Shown: positions 1 to 7,774 of the stretch, piece by piece
Numbering within the stretch: the stretch's first letter is position 1
Layout of the letters: each line of letters starts with the position of its first letter
Assembly (NCBI GenBank): GCA_002471225.1
Contig: DKPO01000013.1
Span: 1 to 64,000, forward strand
Direction: 5' to 3'
From: Porphyromonadaceae bacterium UBA7332
GTDB taxonomy: Bacteria > Bacteroidota > Bacteroidia > Bacteroidales > UBA7332
Length of the DNA: 64,000 nt
Notes under the pieces: model-generated
Databases searched by the model: none
Seen by the model: only the letters and a program-made list of their open reading frames with translations
What the model was told of the DNA's origin: nothing
Translations under genes and position numbers: made by a program

Positions 1-21
1 AACCAACTGAGCTACTGAAGA
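1..21 (-). tRNA. tRNA 5' end (partial, isotype unknown)
   Basis: Read on the minus strand, the first bases give a seven-base acceptor strand, then TA and GCTCAGTTGGTT, the usual start of a tRNA D-arm. Only the 5' end lies in the window, so the anticodon is not visible and the isotype cannot be named. Confidence 0.7.
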
Positions 22-104
22 AGGTTGTGAACATTTTGTCACTTTTTAGCATCGTTTTTTCCCGATTGCGTTGCAAAAGTAATCGCTTATTTTAAAATAT
101 GCAA

Positions 105-112
105 TATATTTG
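105..112 (+). promoter_or_regulatory. Bacteroidetes -7 element for the PfkB kinase gene
   Basis: TATATTTG matches the Bacteroidetes -7 consensus TAnnTTTG and lies 20 bases before the kinase start codon. No well-spaced TTTG is seen upstream. Confidence 0.5.
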
Positions 113-132
113 CAGAAAAATTATTGAGATAA

Positions 133-1122
133 ATGAAAGTACTTGGAGTGGGAAATGCCCTTGTAGACGTATTAGTACGATTAGAATCAGACACTTATCT
201 TGAAAAAATGGGCCTACCAAAAGGTAGCATGCAATTGATAGATGAGGACGGATTAATGCGAATTCTTGAGGCTATTAGAGATTATGACACGTTTTTAGCA
301 ACCGGAGGATCGGCTGCGAATGCTATTTGCGGACTTGCCAAAATGGGAATAGAGGCAGGTTTTATTGGAAAGATCTGTGATGATTATTATGGAAACTTCT
401 ATAAAAAAGATCTACAAAAAAATGGAGTTAAAACATTTCTTACAGTAGATACTATTACATCAGGCTGTGCGATGGCTATGATTACACCGGACGGAGAAAG
501 AACATTCGGGACTTATCTTGGTGCTGCAGCCAATTTAAATATCCGGGACTTATCTCCTGAGATGTTCCTGGGATATGATTATTTTTTCATTGAAGGTTAC
601 CTTGTCCAATCGCCGGAGTTTATTCGTCGTGCAATAAAAATGGCCAAACAGGCAAATCTGAAAGTTGTATTAGATTTAGCAAGCTATAATATTGTCAATG
701 CTAATCATGCATTCTTTACAGAATTGCTTCAATATACAGATATCGTATTTGCCAATGAGGAGGAATCATATGCATACACAGGATGTGAACCTGCCGAATC
801 AGCGAAAAAGCTTGGTGAGATCTGTCCGATAGCCGTAGTTAAAATAGGTCCTAAAGGATCATATATCGCTCATAACGGATCTGTGATTCATGCAACAGCT
901 ACTAAAGCAAAATGTATTGACTCAACAGGAGCCGGCGATTTATATGCAGCAGGTTTTCTATATGGCCTTTCTAAAAATGCGCCTTTAATCACTTGCGGTG
1001 AAATTGGCTCTCTGATTTCGGGACATGTTATTGAATGTATCGGAACAAAAATGAGTGAAAAGGTATGGACTTCGATTAAGAAAGATATTGCTCTTTTATT
1101 AAACACTGATTATATACGCTAA
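133..1122 (+). CDS. PfkB-family carbohydrate/nucleoside kinase (adenosine kinase-like)
   Basis: Ribokinase/PfkB-fold kinase of 329 residues, the usual family length. The N-terminal GGSAAN motif (residues 58-63) belongs to the substrate-binding part. The C-terminal signature DSTGAGD (263-269) forms the anion hole, with D269 as expected catalytic base. Bacteroidetes members are usually called adenosine kinase or sugar kinase; the substrate (nucleoside, ribose, fructose) cannot be read from sequence. Cytosolic. It stands alone between a divergent tRNA and a convergent MATE gene, with its own -7 element and a shared bidirectional terminator. Confidence 0.85.
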   Translation: MKVLGVGNALVDVLVRLESDTYLEKMGLPKGSMQLIDEDGLMRILEAIRDYDTFLATGGSAANAICGLAKMGIEAGFIGKICDDYYGNFYKKDLQKNGVKTFLTVDTITSGCAMAMITPDGERTFGTYLGAAANLNIRDLSPEMFLGYDYFFIEGYLVQSPEFIRRAIKMAKQANLKVVLDLASYNIVNANHAFFTELLQYTDIVFANEEESYAYTGCEPAESAKKLGEICPIAVVKIGPKGSYIAHNGSVIHATATKAKCIDSTGAGDLYAAGFLYGLSKNAPLITCGEIGSLISGHVIECIGTKMSEKVWTSIKKDIALLLNTDYIR

Positions 1123-1127
1123 GAATA

Positions 1128-1168
1128 AAAAAAGGACTCCGGCGAAATTTCGCCGGAGTCCTTTTTTT
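1128..1168. terminator. Bidirectional intrinsic terminator
   Basis: A perfect palindrome (stem AGGACTCCGGCG, arms joined by AAATTT) flanked by an A-run on the left and a T-run on the right. It lies between the convergent kinase and MATE genes and can end both transcripts. Confidence 0.9.
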
Positions 1169-1195
1169 ATTCATCAAACAAATATCGATCTTTTC

Positions 1196-2575
1196 TTATG
1201 CACTCATAGATACACTGTCGTTTGCTTCTTCTGCTTCTACGATCATTTTCTTACTAATCTTATTGAAACGAGAAATAAAGCATACAGAAGCTGTGCCCAA
1301 GCCGAAAATAAATCCGATCCAGATACCAAGAGCTCCCATACCTAAAACGAATCCACAAAAGTAGCCGACCGGTATATTAATTAGCATATAAGAAATCATT
1401 GCATAAATCATTGGACGCTTCACATCAGAAATACCACGTAGAGCACCAAGTGATACCACCTGCAAACCATCAGGAAGCTGATAAATCGCACAGATAATAA
1501 GCAGTTGAGCGGACATTGAGATCACTTCAGGATCTGAAGTAAAAATCATTGGTAAATAATTTCTGAATAAAACCATACAAGCTGCCGATAAGACAACAAC
1601 ACCCATCGTCAAGTGAAACGATGCGAAAGCTGCTTTTCGCATATTGTGATAAGATTTATTACCCAACTGATGACTTACGCGGATAGTGGTACCCGCACTA
1701 AGACCACTCAGGATCATAAATATCATATAAGACATATTCATTGCAATCTGGTGACTTGCAAGAGCAACAGCTCCTAACCAACCAACCATTACTGCCGTAA
1801 AGCTGAATGCCATCTGTTCTACCAAAACCTGAGTCCCAATAGGCAAGCCGACTTTGGTTATCTCAGTTACTTTCTTCATAGAAAACTTCTCCCATCCGAA
1901 TTGAGAAAGATAAGATCTGAGACCTTTACGGTTAAGGAATATTACAAAGAAGAAAATAGGCATTAATACCCTGGAAACCAATGTTGCATAAGCTGCTCCG
2001 TTTACGCCCAATTCAGGGAATCCCATTTTTCCATAAATCCACAAATAGTTTAATCCAATATTTATCAGATTGGCCACAATGGTAATCATCATCGCAATAC
2101 GAGTATTACCGATTCCTTCCATAAATTGTTTAAATGCAAGAAACAACATTAGAGGGAACATGGAAACAATCATAATTCTAAAATACGGGATCGCTAATTC
2201 AACAACTCTTTCAGTCTGCCCCATCCGATCCATAAAGAATGAAATTGCAAATAAGACACCACCGACTACAAATGCAAAAATCATATTCATGATAAAAGAG
2301 TTCTGGAAAAGCGAAACCGTTTCATCCGATTGCTTCTGTGTATATGCTTTTCCGATTAATGGTGTCAATCCTAAGGCAACTCCCATACTGAAAAGGAGCC
2401 CCACATTAAAAACAGCACCCGAAAAAGAAACAGAAGCTAACTCCTCTGCGCCTAAGCGACCTACCATCATCGTATCGGCCATTTGAACAACTACCTGACC
2501 CAATTGTGATAACATCACCGGAACGGCAATTGCTAAATTATTCTTGTAAAATGGAATGTAACTCTTTAAATTCAT
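1196..2575 (-). CDS. MATE family efflux transporter
   Basis: Polytopic inner-membrane protein of 459 residues with about twelve hydrophobic segments arranged as two MatE repeats, typical of Na+/H+-driven multidrug and metabolite exporters of the NorM/DinF type. The N-terminal repeat carries the QLGQVVVQMADTMMVG helix found in NorM-like members. The last 20 residues are a polar cytosolic tail rich in Glu and Ser. Monocistronic. A -7 element sits about 180 bases upstream, so the leader is long. The exported compound is unknown. Confidence 0.9.
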   Translation of the reverse strand: MNLKSYIPFYKNNLAIAVPVMLSQLGQVVVQMADTMMVGRLGAEELASVSFSGAVFNVGLLFSMGVALGLTPLIGKAYTQKQSDETVSLFQNSFIMNMIFAFVVGGVLFAISFFMDRMGQTERVVELAIPYFRIMIVSMFPLMLFLAFKQFMEGIGNTRIAMMITIVANLINIGLNYLWIYGKMGFPELGVNGAAYATLVSRVLMPIFFFVIFLNRKGLRSYLSQFGWEKFSMKKVTEITKVGLPIGTQVLVEQMAFSFTAVMVGWLGAVALASHQIAMNMSYMIFMILSGLSAGTTIRVSHQLGNKSYHNMRKAAFASFHLTMGVVVLSAACMVLFRNYLPMIFTSDPEVISMSAQLLIICAIYQLPDGLQVVSLGALRGISDVKRPMIYAMISYMLINIPVGYFCGFVLGMGALGIWIGFIFGLGTASVCFISRFNKISKKMIVEAEEANDSVSMSA

Positions 2576-2753
2576 ATATTAATCATTTTTTCACGTTATC
2601 ATTTATTATATATATACGTCGAACTACTCCATATAAAATATAGGTAGAACAATTGCCACTTCATCTTGAAAAATCAAAATAAAGGCCCAAGCTTTTAGAT
2701 GATGAAAAGGGGAAAAAATCGTGGAGAAAGCCAGCGGCTTTTATAATTGGCTG

Positions 2754-2761
2754 CAAAATTA
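2754..2761 (-). promoter_or_regulatory. -7 element for the MATE gene
   Basis: On the minus strand this reads TAATTTTG, a match to TAnnTTTG. It implies a leader of roughly 170 bases before the MATE start. Confidence 0.4.
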
Positions 2762-2830
2762 ATCAAAGTCATTCACATAACCATAAAACAATCACAGTTT
2801 TATCCAATATTAATACTCATTATAAAAGCA

Positions 2831-2861
2831 AAGGGTAAGTTGCCTATTGCAACTTACCCTT
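2831..2861 (-). terminator. Intrinsic terminator after glgP
   Basis: Perfect 13-bp stem AAGGGTAAGTTGC with a five-base loop, just downstream of the phosphorylase stop on the minus strand and followed there by a T-rich stretch. Confidence 0.8.
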
Positions 2862-2911
2862 TCATAACATTTTAGATAAAATGTATAATTAGTTTATTTT
2901 GAATCGTTCAA

Positions 2912-5461
2912 TTAAAACCATCTCACGTAACAGAAATCCTGACGGTGAGGAAGATCTTTATTTTTAGGATACATACGGAAACTCAATCTGAATTCGCCTG
3001 CGTTAAGCAAATTAAAGTTCATACCATAATGTGCAATTGATCCCTCAACCTTAGTTATAGATAATTCGTGAGTAGATTCAATTTTAGATTTACCGTCCTG
3101 CATTGAAATCGCGACTAGCTCAACACCGATACTGTCACCCAAATCTTTACGATCAAGCACAACCTCAACATCATACTCCTGACCTAATGAAACATTGTTC
3201 AAATCAGGCATATGAACCGAAAGAATATCTATTGTATGCCATCTTTGAGCAACAAATTCTTTCCATTTAGCCAACTCTTTAGCTTTCGCAAAATTATTGG
3301 CAATCAACTCATGCGTACGTTTTGCCTGTTTATCATAGAAACGACTAATATAGTGATCCAACATACGTTTGGTTGTATAATGCGGAGCAATCTGAACAAA
3401 TGAATTTTTAATATACTGAATCCATTCAGGAGAATACCCTTTACTGTTTTTAGCATAATATAAAGGAATAATTTCTCTTTCTAAAGTTGCATAAATTGTC
3501 GCTGCATCCAATTGATCCTGATGTTGCTGATTCTGATAAGTACGATTTTCAGTCAAAGCCCATCCGGCACCCGGACGATATCCTTCATACCACCATCCGT
3601 CTTTTACAGAGAAATTCAACACACCATTCATTTCAGCTTTCTCGCCGGATGTACCTGATGCTTCTAATGGACGAGTTGGTGTATTTAACCAAATATCCAC
3701 ACCTGCGATAAGACGTTTCGCCAAAAGCATATCATAATTTTCCAGGAATATGATCTTACCTAAGAACTCAGGTCTATGAGAAATCTCAACAATATGACGA
3801 ATTAACGCCTGACCTGCAGCATCAGCAGGGTGAGCTTTACCTGTATAGAAGAATAATACCGGATATTGAGAGTTATTTACGATTCTGCTCAAACGCTCTA
3901 AGTCTGTAAATAACAAATGCGCACGTTTGTAAGTCGCAAATCGACGTCCGAATCCGATAATCAAAGCATTAGGCGTAATATTCTCTAAAATATTAACTAC
4001 ACGTGACGGATCTCCCTGGTTTTTAATCCAATTTTCACGGAATTGATCTTTAATGTAATTAATCAATCTATTTTTAAGACTCTGTCTTACACCCCAGATT
4101 TTATCATCGGAAACTTTATAGATTCCCTCCCACATTGCCTCATTGGATTGATCATGCATAAAGTTTGCAGGTAAGTGTTCCTTAAAGAATTTCAACCATT
4201 CTGATGAAGACCATGTTGGCAAGTGCACACCATTAGTTACATAACTAACATGCAATTCACTTGGAAGATATCCTTTCCAGATAGGAGCAAACATGTCTTT
4301 AGACACTTCTCCGTGTAACCAGCTTACACCATTTACTTCCTGACAAGTATTACAAGCAAATACACTCATTGAGAATTTCTCAGCTGTACCCGGATTCTCA
4401 CGACCTAAGTCCATTAAATCCTGCCACTCAATACCTAATTTCTGAGGGAATTCATACATGTATTTACCAAATAACTGCTCATCGAAGCTATCATGTCCCG
4501 CTGGAACCGGTGTATGAACAGTATATAAAGAAGAAGCTCTGACAACTTCTAATGCTTCGTCAAATGACAACTGGTAGTTATGAATATAATCAACAAGACG
4601 CTGAACGTTAATAAGTGCAGCATGCCCTTCGTTACAATGATAAACGTCTTTTTTGATTCCAAGTTTATTAAGCATCTGAATACCTCCGATACCTAACAAA
4701 TATTCTTGTTTCATACGGTTTTCCCAATCACCCCCATATAATTGGTGAGTAATCGAACGGTCAAACTCACTGTTCAATTCTAAGTCTGTATCCATAAGAT
4801 ATAATGTGATACGACCTACCTTTACTTTCCAGATATAGCAGTAAATATCACGACCCGGGAAAGGAACAGCTAAAATAACAGGAGCGCCTTTTTCATCAAA
4901 CATCTGTTCAACCGGAAGATGTGCAAAATTCTGAGCTTCATAATTTGCAATCTGCTGACCTTCCATTGAAAGACCCTGAGTGAAGTATCCGTAGCGATAC
5001 ATAAAACCGACAGCAACCATATCAATAGCGCAATCACTGGCTTCTTTTAAATAGTCACCGGCCAGAACACCTAGTCCTCCGGAGTAAATTTTCAAGATAT
5101 TAGCCAAACCATATTCCATACTGAAGTATGCAACTGACGGTTTTGACTTATCGTATGGAGTATTTATATATGCTTTATAGTCATTATAAACATCTTCTAG
5201 TTGAGCTTGAAAATCCAAATCATTTGCCAATTCTTCTAAACGTTCATAGTTAAGAAGCTCAAGCATCAATACCGGATTATGTTGTGTTTTTTTCCATAAT
5301 TCGGGATCGATAGATGTAAACATTTCTTTCGCCTCATAATTCCATACCCACCATAAATTTTTAGCTATTTCGCCAAGTTTCTCAAGCTTTGCAGGTAACT
5401 TTGATTTTACAATTATATCTCTCCAGTATGGAGAGTTTGCATTACTTATTTGAACTTTCAT
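2912..5461 (-). CDS. glgP: Alpha-glucan (glycogen) phosphorylase
   Basis: GT35 phosphorylase of 849 residues; it releases glucose-1-phosphate from the non-reducing ends of glycogen or maltodextrin using PLP. An N-terminal extension of about 110 residues resembles DUF3417, found in the short bacterial alpha-glucan phosphorylases. The motifs YHCNEGHAALI and EASGTSGEK are seen; the Lys in the latter corresponds to the PLP Schiff-base lysine region. A C-terminal beta-rich segment follows residue 750. It lies directly downstream of glycogen synthase on the same strand, but a -7 element in the 138-base gap suggests it is also transcribed alone. Cytosolic. Confidence 0.93.
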   Translation of the reverse strand: MKVQISNANSPYWRDIIVKSKLPAKLEKLGEIAKNLWWVWNYEAKEMFTSIDPELWKKTQHNPVLMLELLNYERLEELANDLDFQAQLEDVYNDYKAYINTPYDKSKPSVAYFSMEYGLANILKIYSGGLGVLAGDYLKEASDCAIDMVAVGFMYRYGYFTQGLSMEGQQIANYEAQNFAHLPVEQMFDEKGAPVILAVPFPGRDIYCYIWKVKVGRITLYLMDTDLELNSEFDRSITHQLYGGDWENRMKQEYLLGIGGIQMLNKLGIKKDVYHCNEGHAALINVQRLVDYIHNYQLSFDEALEVVRASSLYTVHTPVPAGHDSFDEQLFGKYMYEFPQKLGIEWQDLMDLGRENPGTAEKFSMSVFACNTCQEVNGVSWLHGEVSKDMFAPIWKGYLPSELHVSYVTNGVHLPTWSSSEWLKFFKEHLPANFMHDQSNEAMWEGIYKVSDDKIWGVRQSLKNRLINYIKDQFRENWIKNQGDPSRVVNILENITPNALIIGFGRRFATYKRAHLLFTDLERLSRIVNNSQYPVLFFYTGKAHPADAAGQALIRHIVEISHRPEFLGKIIFLENYDMLLAKRLIAGVDIWLNTPTRPLEASGTSGEKAEMNGVLNFSVKDGWWYEGYRPGAGWALTENRTYQNQQHQDQLDAATIYATLEREIIPLYYAKNSKGYSPEWIQYIKNSFVQIAPHYTTKRMLDHYISRFYDKQAKRTHELIANNFAKAKELAKWKEFVAQRWHTIDILSVHMPDLNNVSLGQEYDVEVVLDRKDLGDSIGVELVAISMQDGKSKIESTHELSITKVEGSIAHYGMNFNLLNAGEFRLSFRMYPKNKDLPHRQDFCYVRWF

Positions 5462-5543
5462 ACTTTATATGCTTTTATTAAACATTTATCTTATCATAAC
5501 ACAATATCTATACTTAGATATTATTTCCATATTTTGATATTCA

Positions 5544-5551
5544 CAAAAATA
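5544..5551 (-). promoter_or_regulatory. -7 element for glgP
   Basis: Minus strand reads TATTTTTG (TAnnTTTG), in the gap between glycogen synthase and glgP, about 85 bases before the glgP start codon. Confidence 0.5.
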
Positions 5552-5599
5552 TACGGATATTTCAATCTACTCCTATAAACATAGATGAAAATACGAAAT

Positions 5600-7270
5600 T
5601 TATTTCTGAACTCTCATATTTGCATTCTGGAATGCAATATCGTAAGCTTGCAGATAACGACTTATAAAATGCCCCCAATCAGCTAATTTAGAATCCAATA
5701 GCGCCTGAGCCCGTATTTCATCCTGATGCATTACATCCAAATGAATATAATCATCTAACATTTTGGCAATGGCATCCGAAACTTCTATTTGATTTGTATC
5801 CGTCCGATGGATCACATTGATACCTGAGCTTAATGAATTTGTATCACAAACATCCTCCGCCCATCGTCCGAATCCGGCTAAATCAGTTGTTATTGTCGGA
5901 ACTCCAAAAGCTATACTTTCTAAAGGAGTATATCCCCACGGCTCATAATAAGACGGGAAGACTGTCAGATCTAAACCTATTAGCAAATCGTAATATTCTT
6001 TGTTGAATAAAACATCCTCTCCATCTAAATAAATCGGAACAAAAATCAAATGTACAGGATCGACTTTATCATTCGCAAAACCAAGCCATTTCATTTGATT
6101 TAGAACGTAATCCGATTCCATATTGTTCAGATTGTGAGTGATTATAGGATTAGGTAATGCCGTTTTTTTCTTTGCTTTACTTTCTATATTTTTGAGTAAG
6201 TCCGGACGACATTCTTTGACATCTGCAGGAACCAAAACAAAGGCCAATATTTGTTTGTCTTTAATATCATCTTTAGCTCTGAGTCTATTCAAGGCATCAA
6301 TAAATAAGTCTATTCCTTTGTTTTTATACTCATAACGACCAGATGTGGCAACCAGACAAGTCTTCTCTGAATTATAGTTTTTCCCGGTTAATGCGGTAGC
6401 AATATTAATCAATGCTTCTCTTGCCTGTTTTCTTTTGGCTTCATACTGCGCTTTTTTAGGTACAAAATTCGGCTCAAAACCATTTGGTGTAATCACATCA
6501 GGAATCTTATCCAAGAGTTCAGCACATTCTAATGCGGTTATTTTGCTTACTGTCGTGAAACAATCTGCCGCATGAGCTGTCATTTTTTCCAGTGAGTGTT
6601 TCGACACCATATTTAATTCAACAGCCATCTGATCTCCGTTATAAGCCTGTAAATAATCATATAACGGTTTATTGTTCCCACAAATAGATCTGCCTATTGA
6701 TGTTGCATGTGTTGTAAATACCGTTGCCACTTCAGGCTGAGTCAGCTGAGTCATTAACAAAGCAGCTCCGGTTGTCCATTCATTGAAATGTGCGACAACT
6801 TCTTTCGGCAAAACCTCCCGAACATTATTATTTAATAAACTATTGATAACTTGTGCACTTGCATAAGAAAAAGCACATGCCTCATCATAATCTCCATATG
6901 CAGCATGAGACTGCACACCATATTTTTCCCATAAAAGGCCATACAGTTCATTCAACTTTCCGAAATAATCAGAAAAATCAACAAGAATGGCAATTGGTTT
7001 TCCGGGAACATTCCATCTGCCGACTCTTACCTTTAAACCCTCTTCTGCCGCTTTGGACTTCCAGGGTTTTAATAAGCTTTTGACTTCTGTAAATAACGGA
7101 TTATGCTCTCTTTCGGGAAAATCAGGACCTATAAATATAATTGAGTCTTTATAGAGATCTTGCAATGTTTTAGCACGGGTAGACAGGACAGTGTAGATAC
7201 CACCTATTTTATTACAAACTTCCCAACTAACTTCCAATATTAACTTAGGAGATATTAATTCAGTATTCAT
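5600..7270 (-). CDS. Glycogen synthase, GT3-like Bacteroidetes type
   Basis: Transfers glucose from a nucleotide sugar to the growing alpha-1,4-glucan chain. The 556-residue protein starts with EVSWEVCNKIGGIYTVL, the donor-site loop typical of eukaryote-like (GT3) synthases, not of GlgA (GT5). Other signatures are FNEWTTGAALLMTQ, FTTHATSIGRSICGNN and the C-terminal EPWGYTPLESIAFGVP with the conserved glutamates. It pairs with glgP just downstream. A near-match -7 element (CATATTTG on the minus strand, 7300-7307) lies about 30 bases upstream. No branching enzyme gene is in the window. Confidence 0.9.
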   Translation of the reverse strand: MNTELISPKLILEVSWEVCNKIGGIYTVLSTRAKTLQDLYKDSIIFIGPDFPEREHNPLFTEVKSLLKPWKSKAAEEGLKVRVGRWNVPGKPIAILVDFSDYFGKLNELYGLLWEKYGVQSHAAYGDYDEACAFSYASAQVINSLLNNNVREVLPKEVVAHFNEWTTGAALLMTQLTQPEVATVFTTHATSIGRSICGNNKPLYDYLQAYNGDQMAVELNMVSKHSLEKMTAHAADCFTTVSKITALECAELLDKIPDVITPNGFEPNFVPKKAQYEAKRKQAREALINIATALTGKNYNSEKTCLVATSGRYEYKNKGIDLFIDALNRLRAKDDIKDKQILAFVLVPADVKECRPDLLKNIESKAKKKTALPNPIITHNLNNMESDYVLNQMKWLGFANDKVDPVHLIFVPIYLDGEDVLFNKEYYDLLIGLDLTVFPSYYEPWGYTPLESIAFGVPTITTDLAGFGRWAEDVCDTNSLSSGINVIHRTDTNQIEVSDAIAKMLDDYIHLDVMHQDEIRAQALLDSKLADWGHFISRYLQAYDIAFQNANMRVQK

Positions 7271-7414
7271 AGCAGTTACATTTTGTTAATAAGATAACAC
7301 AAATATGCATATTTTTCTTCCATTCAGAAAGAATTACGTCGTAAATATTAAACAATTAGATTCCTCAGAAGTTGATTTTGACCTCATTTTGTCAAATAAA
7401 TCATTATTTATTTT

Positions 7415-7573
7415 CTATTTCTTCTTACCTGATCTATATGTTTTTGATTTCTTGTTTACGGGTTTTACAGCACCATGTTTTCTGGCACTCGCTATAAACT
7501 CAGGATTCACTCTCGCATCCTCAAAGCGGATTCCCTGACGTTTAGCCTCTCTAATTTCTTCTTTTGTTTTCAT
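7415..7573 (-). CDS. Small basic protein, 52 residues, unknown function
   Basis: A short minus-strand ORF starting MKTKEEIREAKRQGIRFEDA and ending in a lysine-rich tail (SGKKK-type). It has 52 residues, is strongly basic, has no signal peptide or membrane segment, and could bind nucleic acid. Support that it is real: a perfect -7 element (TATCTTTG, 7592-7599) lies 18 bases before its ATG, and the hydrogenase promoter diverges from it. I do not recognise the family. Confidence 0.6.
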   Translation of the reverse strand: MKTKEEIREAKRQGIRFEDARVNPEFIASARKHGAVKPVNKKSKTYRSGKKK

Positions 7574-7591
7574 AAGAGTCTATATTTCAGG

Positions 7592-7599
7592 CAAAGATA
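7592..7599 (-). promoter_or_regulatory. -7 element for the 52-residue protein gene
   Basis: Minus strand reads TATCTTTG, a full match to TAnnTTTG, immediately upstream of the small ORF start. Confidence 0.55.
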
Positions 7600-7675
7600 A
7601 CAGCATTCTATTACAATAGTGTAAAAAAACAAGATTGAAAGCTCCTTTAGTATTAGAACTAATATTTATTCTTTA

Positions 7676-7709
7676 TTGTTTTTAACCAAGGAGATATGCA
7701 TTATCTTTG
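7676..7709 (+). promoter_or_regulatory. -33/-7 promoter for the hydrogenase gene
   Basis: TTG at 7676-7678 and TATCTTTG at 7702-7709, separated by 23 bases, fit the Bacteroidetes promoter pattern. The leader is about 60 bases. Confidence 0.6.
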
Positions 7710-7774
7710 CTTTAAAATCAAAACATATTTGTTAGAATGTTTATTTAATCCATTCAGCAACAAGAAGATAAGAT

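Larger units (their letters stand above)
2576..2911. other. Intergenic region: MATE leader and glgP terminator
   Basis: About 335 bases without a gene. It holds the MATE -7 element (2754-2761), a short hairpin AAAGCC/GGCTTT near 2728-2742 inside the presumed MATE leader, and the glgP terminator (2831-2861). No small ORF is convincing. Confidence 0.5.

Noticed and set aside
7305..7538. 77-codon plus-strand ORF overlapping the small basic protein gene
   Set aside because: The opposite strand has a promoter and a better-composed small protein; this frame is its shadow.
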